A stretch of 64,000 nucleotides of DNA from JASUTC01 sp035447925 (lineage in GTDB: Bacteria; Thermotogota; Thermotogae; MWEM01). Below the pieces are notes generated by a model. The model was given only the letters and a program-made list of their open reading frames with translations. It searched no databases and had not been told where the DNA came from. Both the position numbers and the translations under genes were made by a program. Within the stretch, counting starts at the first letter, position 1; each line of letters begins with the position of its first letter. The stretch spans positions 208,599 through 272,598 of the forward strand of contig DAOTHY010000001.1 in the NCBI GenBank assembly GCA_035447925.1. Reading direction: 5' to 3'. This document shows positions 52,266 to 61,766 of the stretch, in pieces.

Positions 52266-53336
52266 ATGGGGAAGACTCCGAAGGGAAACATCCTGAAAAA
52301 TGAACAATCGTTGGCTTATAAGTTGCTGATCCCTACTTTAGTTGTATTAGCGATTGTGGCGATATATCCATTAGGCCAAGTTGTTGTTACAAGCTTTACA
52401 AACAGGGTGTTTGCAAGTAATCAAGAAACAAAGTTTGTTGGATTTGATAATTATGCCAGACTTCTCGGTGTAACCTTTAAGGTGCTGGAACCAAAAACAG
52501 ATAAGAATTCCGGAGAAATAATCAAAGATGAAAAGACCGGTGCAATCGTGTATGAAAGTTCGATTTCGGTTTTACCGAGAACACCAAATCGATATAAAGA
52601 ATTGTTTCAGTTCAACTGGTTTGGCAAACGGATTGTTGTCGGAGCAAGAGACAGAGAATTCCTTGTCGCCGTCGGAAACACCCTTGTTTTTACGGTTTTT
52701 TCTGTGTTATTAGAAACCATCATCGGCTTATTTCTAGCTCTGGTTGTCAACAGCAACTTTAAAGGTAAAGGCCTTATGCGTACCACTATGCTCATTCCAT
52801 GGGCAGTTATTACGGTTGTCTCTGCAAGAATTTGGGAGTGGATGCTTCAACCTGGAACAGCAGGGTTTTTTAACATGATCATGTTCCGACTGGGGTTAAG
52901 TGACGGACAAGCTTCTTTCTTGACCAATTCTGCGCTTCAAATGCCTACAATGGTGGCGGTAGATGTGTGGAAAACAGCTCCATATATGGCTTTGTTGATA
53001 CTTGCTGGATTGCAGATGATACCAAAAGAGTTGTATGAAGCATCAGAGGTTGATGGTGCCAGCAAGATCAGACAATTTTTCCAGATTACTTTACCCTTGT
53101 TAAAACCCTCTTTGGCTGTCGCATTGATATTTAGAACATTAGATGCTCTGAGGGTTTTCGATGTCTTCCAGGTTTTGATGTCCAGCAAGATGTATTCGAT
53201 GGCTTCCTACAATTATTTCCAATTGATTCAGAATAGGAACATGGGATTATCATCAGCAGTTGGAATGATCATATTTATCCTGATTGGTATATTCTCGATC
53301 ATTTATATCCGTTCTTTTGGAGTTGATCAATCATGA
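52266..53336 (+). CDS. ABC disaccharide transporter permease (MalF/TreF type)
   Basis: CUT1 permease of 356 residues. After the first membrane helix it has an inserted loop outside the membrane (about residues 65-135, with LEPKTDKNSGEIIKDE), as in Thermotoga trehalose/maltose permeases. The EAA motif is ELYEASEVDGASKIRQFFQITLP. It starts behind AAAAGGAGGT and overlaps the next permease by 4 bp. Confidence 0.92.
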   Translation: MGKTPKGNILKNEQSLAYKLLIPTLVVLAIVAIYPLGQVVVTSFTNRVFASNQETKFVGFDNYARLLGVTFKVLEPKTDKNSGEIIKDEKTGAIVYESSISVLPRTPNRYKELFQFNWFGKRIVVGARDREFLVAVGNTLVFTVFSVLLETIIGLFLALVVNSNFKGKGLMRTTMLIPWAVITVVSARIWEWMLQPGTAGFFNMIMFRLGLSDGQASFLTNSALQMPTMVAVDVWKTAPYMALLILAGLQMIPKELYEASEVDGASKIRQFFQITLPLLKPSLAVALIFRTLDALRVFDVFQVLMSSKMYSMASYNYFQLIQNRNMGLSSAVGMIIFILIGIFSIIYIRSFGVDQS

Positions 53337-54196
53337 AAAGAGCAACTAAAAAGAAAATTAAAAAAGTATTGTTCTGGTTTGTTGTTATTTTTGTGTTTGT
53401 CTATTTGATTTTCCCATTTTATTGGGCACTCAATTCCTCTTTCAAAACAGAAAACCAGCTCATGATGACGCCTGCTACATTTATTCCAAGAGATACACAA
53501 GGGAATTTTGCCCCAACGTTTGACAATTATAAATCGGTTTTCACAAATCCTACTTTTCTGAGGGCTATCCTAAACAGTACGCTTGTTGGAGGTATTACCA
53601 CACTTCTTTCCCTTATTATAGGATCCTTTTCGGCGTTTGCATTAGGAAAACTGAGGTTTAAGGGAAAAAGACTGTTTCTATATTTGGTTTTATCAATGAC
53701 CATGTTTCCACAAGTAACCGTATTAGCGGGTTTGTATGCTGTGATCAACACGTTGAACATGTCTGCAACGTTAAGTATGATTCTATCTTATATGATATTT
53801 ACTTTGCCTTTCACAACGTGGGTTTTGACGGCATTTTTTAAAGAACTTCCAGTAGAAATCATGCAATCGGCTCAAGTTGATGGCGCTACAGCTTTTCAGA
53901 CCTTTTATCATATTTTAATGCCATTAACCGCACCGGCAATGGTTACCACAGGGCTTTTGGCTTTTATAGCCGCATGGAACGAGTACCTGTTTGCATTAAC
54001 TTTTACTAGTATTGAAACACAAGCCAGAACGATACCCGTTGCCATATCTCTGTTTACCGGTCAGATTGCTAGGCAGGAACCCTTTGGAGAGATCATGGCT
54101 GGAGCAGTAATTGTAACGATTCCGGTTGTCGTGTTGGTTTTGATTTTCCAGAAGAAAATTGTTGCAGGATTAACTGCTGGCGCAGTTAAAGGATAA
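53333..54196 (+). CDS. ABC disaccharide transporter permease (MalG/TreG type)
   Basis: Second CUT1 permease, 287 residues and six helices, with EAA loop QSAQVDGATAFQTFYHILMP and the C-terminal LTAGAVKG. ATGA overlap with the preceding gene. No ATPase gene is present in the operon, so it presumably shares one encoded elsewhere. A small hairpin (CGGGT-AGA-ACCCG, 54202-54214) separates it from the binding-protein gene. Confidence 0.92.
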   Translation: MKRATKKKIKKVLFWFVVIFVFVYLIFPFYWALNSSFKTENQLMMTPATFIPRDTQGNFAPTFDNYKSVFTNPTFLRAILNSTLVGGITTLLSLIIGSFSAFALGKLRFKGKRLFLYLVLSMTMFPQVTVLAGLYAVINTLNMSATLSMILSYMIFTLPFTTWVLTAFFKELPVEIMQSAQVDGATAFQTFYHILMPLTAPAMVTTGLLAFIAAWNEYLFALTFTSIETQARTIPVAISLFTGQIARQEPFGEIMAGAVIVTIPVVVLVLIFQKKIVAGLTAGAVKG

Positions 54197-54235
54197 ACAA
54201 ACGGGTAGAACCCGAAAATTCAAGGAGGTTGAATT

Positions 54236-55504
54236 ATGAAAAAAGTATTGTTGACGGTTTTATTGGTAGCGCTGTTATCAGTGGCTTTGTTTGCAGAGAA
54301 AACCATAACAGTTGCAGCCGGAGCAGTTGGAATTGAATTAGAACTTGCCAGACAGGCAGCTGCGGAATTCGAAGCCTTATTCCCAGGAGTTAAAGTCAAT
54401 GTTTTAGATACTCCCGACATGGTTCAGGACAGACTTGGACTCTATCTCCAGTTCTTTGAAGCAAAGAGTGATAAGGTAGACGTTTATCAAATTGATGTCA
54501 TTTGGCCAGGAGATCTAGCACAGCATTTTGTCGATTTATACCAGTACGGTGCCTATGACTATGCTCCAAACCACTTTCCAGCAATAGTAGAAAACAACAC
54601 AGTCGATGGAAAACTCATTGGTATTCCATGGTTTACTGATGCAGGAGTTCTGTATTACAGAACCGATTTACTTGAAAAATACGGTTATGATCACCCACCT
54701 GCAACTTGGGACGAACTTGAAGAAATGGCAGAAGTTGTCATGGCTGGCGAAAAGAAGAACAATCCTGATTTCTGGGGTTTTGTCTTCCAGGGAAATGCAT
54801 ATGAAGGTTTGACTTGTGATGCTCTTGAATGGATTGCTTCCAATGATGGTGGTTCCATTGTAAACAGAAATCAGGAAGTCACTATTGCCAATGAAAATGC
54901 TGTAGAGATTTTGGATAAAGTAGCCAGTTGGATTGGTACCATTAGTCCAGAAGGTGTTCTTGCTATGGATGAAGAAGGAGCCAGACAAGCATGGCAGGCC
55001 GGAAATGCATTATTTATGAGAAACTGGCCCTACGCTTATGCTCTTGGAAATGCAGATGACAGTGCAATCAAAGGAAAATTCGATGTTTCAGTTCTTCCAG
55101 CTGGTAAAGGTGGCAGTGCAGCAACACTTGGCGGATGGCAGTTGGCAGTAAGTAAATACAGTAAAGATCCTGCGTTGGCAGCACAAGTTGCATTCTTCAT
55201 GGCTAATTACGATCATCAAAAGGCAAGAGCAATGCAATCTTATAACCCAACTATTAAAACACTGTACGAGGATCCAGAAGTACTGGAAGCCGTTCCATTC
55301 TTCGGTTCACTCTATGATGTGTTTATCAATGCTGTAGCAAGACCTTCCACAGCATCTGCTCCAAATTACAATGAAGTATCCACATTGTTCTTCAAAGCGG
55401 TTCATAAAATAATCAGCGGAGATTCCAATGATACAATGGCTACCTTAGAAGAATTAGCATTGGATATTTCAGATGTAACTGGCTTTGAACCTGTTTTTGA
55501 ATAA
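54236..55504 (+). CDS. trehalose/maltose-type ABC sugar-binding protein
   Basis: Signal peptide (about residues 1-21, ending ALFA) and the EKTITVAAG start are typical of Thermotoga binding proteins. The body aligns by eye with the Thermococcus litoralis trehalose/maltose-binding protein: VDVYQIDVIWPGD, WFTDAGVLYYRTDLLEKYGY, NPDFWGFVFQGNAYEGL, RNWPYAYALGNADDS and AATLGGWQLAVSKYS. The ligand is therefore probably trehalose and/or maltose. It is preceded by AAGGAGGT and followed by an intrinsic terminator, which would favour its expression over downstream enzymes. Confidence 0.93.
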   Translation: MKKVLLTVLLVALLSVALFAEKTITVAAGAVGIELELARQAAAEFEALFPGVKVNVLDTPDMVQDRLGLYLQFFEAKSDKVDVYQIDVIWPGDLAQHFVDLYQYGAYDYAPNHFPAIVENNTVDGKLIGIPWFTDAGVLYYRTDLLEKYGYDHPPATWDELEEMAEVVMAGEKKNNPDFWGFVFQGNAYEGLTCDALEWIASNDGGSIVNRNQEVTIANENAVEILDKVASWIGTISPEGVLAMDEEGARQAWQAGNALFMRNWPYAYALGNADDSAIKGKFDVSVLPAGKGGSAATLGGWQLAVSKYSKDPALAAQVAFFMANYDHQKARAMQSYNPTIKTLYEDPEVLEAVPFFGSLYDVFINAVARPSTASAPNYNEVSTLFFKAVHKIISGDSNDTMATLEELALDISDVTGFEPVFE

Positions 55505-55518
55505 TATTTCAAACGATT

Positions 55519-55550
55519 CCCCCCCTTTTCATTGGGGGGGATTTTTTTTT
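55519..55550 (+). terminator. intra-operon intrinsic terminator after the binding-protein gene
   Basis: Seven C residues pair with seven G residues across an 8-nt loop, followed by nine T residues. It stands between the binding-protein gene and the GH13 gene, so it probably ends part of the transcripts and sets a high binding-protein to enzyme ratio. Confidence 0.8.
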
Positions 55551-55565
55551 AAGGAGGCTTTTACT

Positions 55566-57146
55566 ATGCAAATTCCATGGTGGAAAGGTTCTGTCATCTA
55601 TCAAATTTACCCGAGGAGTTTTCAGGATTCGAATAATGATGGTATTGGAGATTTACAAGGGATTATAAGCAGACTGGATTATCTTCAATGGCTTGGAGTT
55701 GATGCCATCTGGCTTTCTCCGATTTTTAAATCCCCCATGAAAGATTTTGGATACGACATTAGTGATTACCGTGGTATTGATCCTATGTTTGGGAGTTTAG
55801 AAGATTTTAGGAATCTGCTTCAAAAAGCACATGAAAGAAAGATTAAAGTGATCATTGATCAGGTATACAATCATACATCGGATCAGCATCCTTGGTTTTT
55901 AGAATCTATGTCTTCAAAAGACAACCCTAAAGCGGACTGGTATATATGGGTTGATGGTAAAAAAGGAAAGCCGCCAAATAACTGGCTTTCATATTTTGGA
56001 GGATCTGCTTGGGAATGGTGCGAGCAAAGAGAACAATATTACTTACATCTTTTTGTCAAAGAACAACCCGATCTGAATTGGAGAAATCCCGACGTCGTTG
56101 AAGCCGTAATGGAATCCATTACATACTGGTTGGATATGGGTGTAGACGGATTCAGATTTGATGTCGTGAATATGTTTTATAAAGACATTTTCTTAAGAGA
56201 TGATCCGCTGGTTGAAGGGCGAAATTCAAAAATCGATTTCGAAAATTATTACCGAGTCTTTGATAATGACAGACCGGAAACACTCTTGGCAGTTGAAAAG
56301 ATAAACGATCTTGTGAATCAGTACAAGGAAAGAGTGACCATTGGTGAGGTAGGGTCTCCAATGGGGTTACCAGCCTATTTTCTTTATACCATGCCCGGCA
56401 GGCTTGATTTGGCTTTCAATTTTCAATTCAAAGAAATCACAACTTATTCACCCGAAAACTATAAGAAATTGATTCGAGATACTGAAAGTCTGTTTCAGAA
56501 CATCGCATGGCCAAGTTATGTCTTAGGCAATCATGATTCAAAGAGATTTACAGAACGTTTTGATGATTCAAATGATAAAAAAGGAAATTTGCAAATATTA
56601 GCTTCAATGTTGCTAACGATGAAAGGAACCGTATTTATTTATTACGGGGAGGAAATCGGAATGGAAGATGCTCTGATTCCGTTTGAAAGGATAGTTGACC
56701 CAGCAGGGAAAAATCTTTGGCCTGATTATCAGGGTAGAGATTCAGCGAGAACACCAATGCAATGGGATGAGAATCCTTATGCATCTTTTAGCACAGTCGA
56801 ACCATGGTTACCGGTTACGAAAGATTACCTTTACTTAAATGTAAAAGCGCAGATGTCTGATCCAGATTCCCTTTTATCTTTCTACAAAAAATTAATCAGT
56901 TTAAGAAAAAACAATGATTGCATTAAATATGGCGCTATTGAATTTATAGATATTGACCCGGATGTGATGGCTTATACAAGATCTTATCAAAACGAAAAGG
57001 TATTGGTTTTATTGAATTTTGCTCAAAGAACCATTACTATAAAGGCTTCACTGTTAAACGAATATTCAAAGGTTCTTCTGAATAACAAATCAAAAGAAAA
57101 TATTGATAAGCTTTTAGAACCAAATGAAGTAACCATCTTACAATAG
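55566..57146 (+). CDS. GH13 alpha-glucosidase/trehalase-type hydrolase
   Basis: This is an intracellular GH13 enzyme of the oligo-1,6-glucosidase/alpha-glucosidase/trehalose-6-phosphate hydrolase group, 526 residues. It opens with IPWWKGSVIYQIYPRSF. The calcium-like loop is DSNNDGIGD, the nucleophile Asp is in GVDGFRFDVVNMF, the acid Glu in TIGEVGSP and the third acid in LGNHDSKRF. The Val after the nucleophile region (DVVN) is the residue seen in alpha-1,6-active members, whereas strict alpha-1,4 enzymes have Thr. It starts at ATG 55566 behind AAGGAGG. With the neighbouring GH65 enzyme it offers a hydrolytic route for the imported disaccharide. Confidence 0.9.
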   Translation: MQIPWWKGSVIYQIYPRSFQDSNNDGIGDLQGIISRLDYLQWLGVDAIWLSPIFKSPMKDFGYDISDYRGIDPMFGSLEDFRNLLQKAHERKIKVIIDQVYNHTSDQHPWFLESMSSKDNPKADWYIWVDGKKGKPPNNWLSYFGGSAWEWCEQREQYYLHLFVKEQPDLNWRNPDVVEAVMESITYWLDMGVDGFRFDVVNMFYKDIFLRDDPLVEGRNSKIDFENYYRVFDNDRPETLLAVEKINDLVNQYKERVTIGEVGSPMGLPAYFLYTMPGRLDLAFNFQFKEITTYSPENYKKLIRDTESLFQNIAWPSYVLGNHDSKRFTERFDDSNDKKGNLQILASMLLTMKGTVFIYYGEEIGMEDALIPFERIVDPAGKNLWPDYQGRDSARTPMQWDENPYASFSTVEPWLPVTKDYLYLNVKAQMSDPDSLLSFYKKLISLRKNNDCIKYGAIEFIDIDPDVMAYTRSYQNEKVLVLLNFAQRTITIKASLLNEYSKVLLNNKSKENIDKLLEPNEVTILQ

Positions 57147-57173
57147 AAATAATACAATAAGGAGGCACAGCGT

Positions 57174-57824
57174 TTGATAGAAGCATGCATTTTTGATTTG
57201 GACGGTGTTGTTACCGATACTGCTGAATATCATTATCTTGGTTGGAAAAAAATGGCAGATGAGGCAAATCTTCATTTTGATCGGTTAATAAACGAACACT
57301 TAAGAGGTGTTTCCAGAAAACAATCCTTGCAAATCATTCTGAGGCATAACAACAAAAAATTATCAGAGCAAAAAATGAAAGAAATGATGGAAAAAAAGAA
57401 TGAATATTATCAGCGTTTACTACAAGAAATATCTGAACAAGATTACTTACCGGGAATAAAGGCTTTAATCATTTCGCTCAGAAAAATCGGAATCAAAACG
57501 GCAATAGCTTCTGCTAGTAAAAATGCGCATGTGGTCATTCATAATCTGAAAGGGGAAAGACTCTTCGATTTCATCGCTGATGGTTATAGTGTGGATAAGA
57601 CAAAGCCAGCGCCCGATCTTTTTTTGTATGCCGCTAAAAAAATGGAAGTGTCCCCTTCAAAATCTGTTGTGTTCGAAGATGCTGAAGCCGGCATCCAGGC
57701 AGCATTAAGTGGTGGATTTCTATGTGTCGGGATAGGACCCGAAGAAAGAGTAGGAAAAGCTACTTTAAGGTACTCGAACACAACTGAAATTCAACTTGAA
57801 CAAATTCTAAATCTAAAGCGTTAG
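57174..57824 (+). CDS. pgmB: beta-phosphoglucomutase
   Basis: HAD-family mutase converting beta-glucose 1-phosphate to glucose 6-phosphate. The nucleophile and acid/base aspartates lie in IFDLDGVVTDTAEYHYLGWK (D8, D10). Further signs are LRGVSRKQSL (substrate specificity loop), ASASKNA, KPAPDLF and VVFEDAEAGIQAA. It uses a TTG start at 57174 behind AAGGAGG. The pairing with a GH65 phosphorylase, which yields beta-glucose 1-phosphate, is the standard arrangement. Confidence 0.94.
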   Translation: MIEACIFDLDGVVTDTAEYHYLGWKKMADEANLHFDRLINEHLRGVSRKQSLQIILRHNNKKLSEQKMKEMMEKKNEYYQRLLQEISEQDYLPGIKALIISLRKIGIKTAIASASKNAHVVIHNLKGERLFDFIADGYSVDKTKPAPDLFLYAAKKMEVSPSKSVVFEDAEAGIQAALSGGFLCVGIGPEERVGKATLRYSNTTEIQLEQILNLKR

Positions 57825-57833
57825 GTGATAACG

Positions 57834-60149
57834 ATGGATAAAATCTCGGATCATTTAATGACAGAAACCGGTTGGGAATTGATTGAATCGAATTACGATC
57901 CTTCGCAGTCTATTAATTCTGGCAGTAATTTTATGATTGGGAATGGTTTTTTGGGATATCGGGGAACAATGGCAGAAGATACTCACAAAGATTATGTGGG
58001 TTGTTTTGTTACGGATACTTGGGATAATGCGGACGGAAAATGGGAAGAATTATGTAATGTTCCAAATGGTTTATTTACACAGATATTTGTTGAAGACACT
58101 CCACTTTCAATTAAGCAACAAAAACCACAACAATTTAAAAGAAGATTAAATTTTAAGAATGGCGTCAATTCAGTGAATTATCGCAGTATTCTAACGAAAG
58201 ATCGAATAACAGTTCGATATCATGAAGAGAAATTTGCAAGTCTATCTGATTATCATGTAATACCTATGAAAATTGAATTGACAGCAGATCAAGACATACA
58301 TCTTAAAATCATTGAGGGAATTGATGGTAAGGTTTGGAACCTAAATGGAGAACATCTTACAAAATACAAGATGGATGCTTTAAAAAACTCCCTTTACTTT
58401 TTAGCAAATACTGTAGAAAAAAACCAAAAGATTGTCATCACAAGTCATTTGCAATTAGCTGGGATGGAAGTGGCCAAACAGCAATTGATCAAACGAAGAA
58501 ATGGAATATTCAATGAAATAGACGGCTATCTTAAAAAAAATCAACCAATCAAAATCATTAAATACATGTGTGTCTTCCATTCAAATGAATGTTCGGATCC
58601 ACTAAAATATGCTTATGAAAGTAACGCTTCCTACGACTATTCTGAGATGAAAAAATTGAATGAAATGCTCTGGAACAAAAAATGGGAAAAATACGATATT
58701 CAAATTCCTGGAAACATTGTTGACGAGACCGCTATACGTTTCAACACCTATCACAGCGTCATTGCTACTCCGACTCATGCAAGTCTTCCAATCGGTGCTA
58801 GAGGTTTATCATGTCAAGCCTATCAAGGTGCTGCCTTTTGGGATCAGGAAATTTTTAATCTTCCAATGTATTTGTATACAGACTCACAAATAGCTGAAAA
58901 ACTCTTAAAATATCGATATGAAACTTTAAATGGCGCAAAAAGAAAGGCTGAAAGACTTGGATTTAGAGGCGCCTTTTACGCATGGATTAGCGGAAAAACT
59001 GGAGATGAGCTCTGTCCGGATTTCTTCTTCAAAGATGTTTTAACAGATCGGCCTATCAGAAATCATTTTAACGATTGGCAGATTCACATAACTCCTGATA
59101 TTGTTTATGCTTATTGGAAATATTATCTGATAACAAAAGACGAACAATTCCTAATCGATTATGGCGCTGAAGTCATTCTGGAATCGGTCAGATTTCTATC
59201 TACCCGGGTGGTTTATCTACCAGATAGAAAACGCTATGAATTATGGAAGATTCAAGGCCCTGATGAATATCATGAAAATGTAGAAAATAATGCCTTCACT
59301 AATTATCAGACCAAATATGCATTTGATATAGCATTGAAGGTAATGGAAATGCTTAACAAGAATATACCGGAACAATTACTAGCGGTATTAGACCGTATAG
59401 AAATGAATCAAAGAGAAATTGATTTGTTTAATGATATAGCCGAAAAAATATATCTTCCCTCCCCGGGTAAACAGGGTGTCATTGAACAATTCGATGGCTA
59501 TTTTGGACTTGAAAGTCTTTTACCTGTAGAAAATATAAAAGAAAGGCTCATCCGAAAAGACGAATATTATGGCTGGCCTAATGGGGTAGCGGTCTATACT
59601 CAAGCTATCAAGCAGGCAGATGTGATACAGCTTATTACTATGCATCCAGAAATGTTTTCACTTCAGATTAAACAGGCAAACTATGATTATTATGAACCAA
59701 GAACCCTTCATTTTTCTTCACTGAGTCCATCCGTTTATGCACAAGCGGCAGCCCAAATAGGTTACGTTGAATCAGCCATGGATTATTTCAAAAAATCTGT
59801 ATTCATCGATTTAAAAAACACAAATGACCCCGTAAGCGGGGGCACATTTATTGGTGGCATACATACAGCAGCGGCAGGAGCAGCCTGGCAAATTGTTGTT
59901 AATGGTTTTTCCGGATTTGATGTTCAAAACGACACCATCTATTTAAACCCTCAAATTCCCGAAGTATGGGGTAAACTGAGTTTTTCTGTTGAATTAAGAG
60001 GAACAAGGTATCAAATGACACTTAATAACCATTTTGTAGAAGTTACCATTAATGACTCCAAACATCCATTGATGTCTTTGTCGATCAATAAATACGTTTA
60101 TGAACTAAAAGAAGGCGTGAACAGATTCTTAATAGGCAATGTTGATTAG
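57834..60149 (+). CDS. GH65 disaccharide phosphorylase
   Basis: This is an inverting alpha-glucoside phosphorylase of GH65, which splits trehalose, maltose, kojibiose or nigerose with phosphate into beta-glucose 1-phosphate and glucose. It has the N-terminal MIGNGFLGYRGT segment, the (alpha/alpha)6 catalytic domain with IQGPDEYHENVENNA (general acid about E478) and KQADVIQL, and the phosphate-binding HTAAAGAAWQ loop. At 771 residues it is a normal member. ATG 57834 was chosen because AGGTGAT precedes it by 4 nt; an in-frame GTG at 57825 is part of that site. Exact linkage specificity cannot be read, but the trehalose/maltose-type importer points to one of these two. Confidence 0.92.
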   Translation: MDKISDHLMTETGWELIESNYDPSQSINSGSNFMIGNGFLGYRGTMAEDTHKDYVGCFVTDTWDNADGKWEELCNVPNGLFTQIFVEDTPLSIKQQKPQQFKRRLNFKNGVNSVNYRSILTKDRITVRYHEEKFASLSDYHVIPMKIELTADQDIHLKIIEGIDGKVWNLNGEHLTKYKMDALKNSLYFLANTVEKNQKIVITSHLQLAGMEVAKQQLIKRRNGIFNEIDGYLKKNQPIKIIKYMCVFHSNECSDPLKYAYESNASYDYSEMKKLNEMLWNKKWEKYDIQIPGNIVDETAIRFNTYHSVIATPTHASLPIGARGLSCQAYQGAAFWDQEIFNLPMYLYTDSQIAEKLLKYRYETLNGAKRKAERLGFRGAFYAWISGKTGDELCPDFFFKDVLTDRPIRNHFNDWQIHITPDIVYAYWKYYLITKDEQFLIDYGAEVILESVRFLSTRVVYLPDRKRYELWKIQGPDEYHENVENNAFTNYQTKYAFDIALKVMEMLNKNIPEQLLAVLDRIEMNQREIDLFNDIAEKIYLPSPGKQGVIEQFDGYFGLESLLPVENIKERLIRKDEYYGWPNGVAVYTQAIKQADVIQLITMHPEMFSLQIKQANYDYYEPRTLHFSSLSPSVYAQAAAQIGYVESAMDYFKKSVFIDLKNTNDPVSGGTFIGGIHTAAAGAAWQIVVNGFSGFDVQNDTIYLNPQIPEVWGKLSFSVELRGTRYQMTLNNHFVEVTINDSKHPLMSLSINKYVYELKEGVNRFLIGNVD

Positions 60150-60248
60150 TGTCTAATTTACTTAATGGCATTATTTTTGGAATAACAAAAAAAAAAATTG
60201 CGTCATAAACCTCTGTATAAAACAATATTTATCGGAGGTGCTCAGAAA

Positions 60249-61667
60249 ATGAAAAGAAGTTTTATTTTTATCATCCTAGTATTCTACCTTAGTTTAAGCC
60301 TGTTTGCTTATGTTAATCCTGATTACAAAAATCCTGTGATCAACGTTGTAAATGCAACTGCAGATGCTGTTGTTAAGATCGATGTTGAAAAAACGGTTTC
60401 AACTTCCGTTGACCCTTTTATGGAAGAATTCTTTAAAAGGTTTTTTGGAGAGCAACAAAACCCTTTTGGAACGGAAAGGAAGCAAACCTCATTAGGTTCC
60501 GGATTCATTTTCGATAAAGAAGGACACATATTAACTAATCAACATGTTGTTCAAGGTGCTGAGAAGATAAAGGTTACCTTATTTAGCGGAAAAACTTACG
60601 ATGCTGAATTTATCGGTGGAGATTCAGAAATGGATATTGCCATTATAAAGATTACACATGAGAATGGAGTGGATTTCCCCTATTTGGATTTTGGAGATTC
60701 GGATAATCTTCAGATTGGACAGGTGGCAATTGCTATAGGAAACCCTTTAGGTTTTCAACATACTGTAACTACAGGTGTGGTCAGTGCCACTGAAAGACAG
60801 ATTCCTAAACCTGATAATTCAGGGTATTATTCCAATCTTATTCAGACAGACGCAGCAATCAATCCAGGTAATAGCGGCGGACCTCTTTTAAATATTCATG
60901 GTGAAGTAATTGGAATCAATACTGCTATCGTCAATCCAACAAGTGGTACTAACCTTGGTTTTGCAATACCCATAAATGATGTGAATATATTCATTGAAGA
61001 TCTTATCAAATACGGGAAACTTCAAAAACCACAAATTGGCGTTAAAATTATGAATATTGATGAAAACACAAAAGATGCCTTGAATTTGGACAGCACAGAA
61101 GGTGCTATTATAGTTGAAGTGACACCAAATAGTCCAGCCGACAAAGCCGGAATCAAACCGCAGGACATTATTCTGAAATTTTTAGGAGAAGATGTTAAGA
61201 ATAAAGAACAACTGGCAAGCATGATCAGAAGGCAGGAAATTGGTTCTATGGCATCAATTACTATTGATCGGAATGGTGAAATCATTGAATTGCAGGTTGA
61301 ATTGCTTCCAGCTGAGGATGAAGAGCCTATTCAAAAAGAAATGGATGAGACAGAAGTATCAGTTCAAGTAAAAGAGTCTGAATTATTAGGTATTTCAGTA
61401 ACAGAGTTGACTGATACTCTCAAAAAACAATATAACATCTCAGATAAAATAAATGGTGTATTCATCAGCGAAGTAGATTCAGCTTCATTTGCATATCGGA
61501 TGGGATTGAGAGAAGGAGCTGTTCTATTGTCAATAAACAGAAAAAATATTCTAACTGTTGAGGACTTCGAAAAAACCATATCAGGCTTGAAAAAAGGACA
61601 ATCGGTTGCATTATATGTCTTTATCCCTGGAGAAGGATCTCTCATGCTTTCATATCCCTTACAGTAA
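60249..61667 (+). CDS. htrA: HtrA/DegP-family serine protease
   Basis: Envelope quality-control protease. A signal peptide (about residues 1-18) is followed by YVNPDYKNPVINVV, as in Thermotoga HtrA (TM0571). The trypsin-like domain has H99 (LTNQHVV), D129 (MDIAIIKI) and S209 (NPGNSGGPLL). Two PDZ domains follow (about 255-345 and 385-465). I chose ATG 60249 behind CGGAGGTG, giving 472 residues. It is separated from the GH65 operon by about 100 bp, and its promoter was not pinned down. Confidence 0.95.
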   Translation: MKRSFIFIILVFYLSLSLFAYVNPDYKNPVINVVNATADAVVKIDVEKTVSTSVDPFMEEFFKRFFGEQQNPFGTERKQTSLGSGFIFDKEGHILTNQHVVQGAEKIKVTLFSGKTYDAEFIGGDSEMDIAIIKITHENGVDFPYLDFGDSDNLQIGQVAIAIGNPLGFQHTVTTGVVSATERQIPKPDNSGYYSNLIQTDAAINPGNSGGPLLNIHGEVIGINTAIVNPTSGTNLGFAIPINDVNIFIEDLIKYGKLQKPQIGVKIMNIDENTKDALNLDSTEGAIIVEVTPNSPADKAGIKPQDIILKFLGEDVKNKEQLASMIRRQEIGSMASITIDRNGEIIELQVELLPAEDEEPIQKEMDETEVSVQVKESELLGISVTELTDTLKKQYNISDKINGVFISEVDSASFAYRMGLREGAVLLSINRKNILTVEDFEKTISGLKKGQSVALYVFIPGEGSLMLSYPLQ

Positions 61668-61675
61668 ATGACTTT

Positions 61676-61707
61676 TCCCACACCTTCTGCTGATAGAGGG
61701 TGTGGGA
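61676..61707 (+). terminator. stem-loop after htrA
   Basis: TCCCACACC pairs perfectly with GGTGTGGGA over a 14-nt loop, starting 9 bp after the htrA stop. The T-run after it is poor (TATCATTT), so termination may be weak. Confidence 0.55.
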
Positions 61708-61721
61708 TATCATTTAAAACA

Positions 61722-61730
61722 TGATATAAT
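61722..61730 (+). promoter_or_regulatory. extended -10 promoter of the DUF4384/PEGA gene
   Basis: TGA-TATAAT lies 37 nt before the start codon, without a good -35. Confidence 0.6.
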
Positions 61731-61766
61731 CAACTAATCGTCAAATATCAATGAGGAGGCGTCAAA

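Noticed and set aside
54202..54214. Small CGGGT/ACCCG hairpin as a terminator
   Set aside because: The stem is only 5 bp and no T-run follows. It may at most affect mRNA processing between the permease and binding-protein genes.
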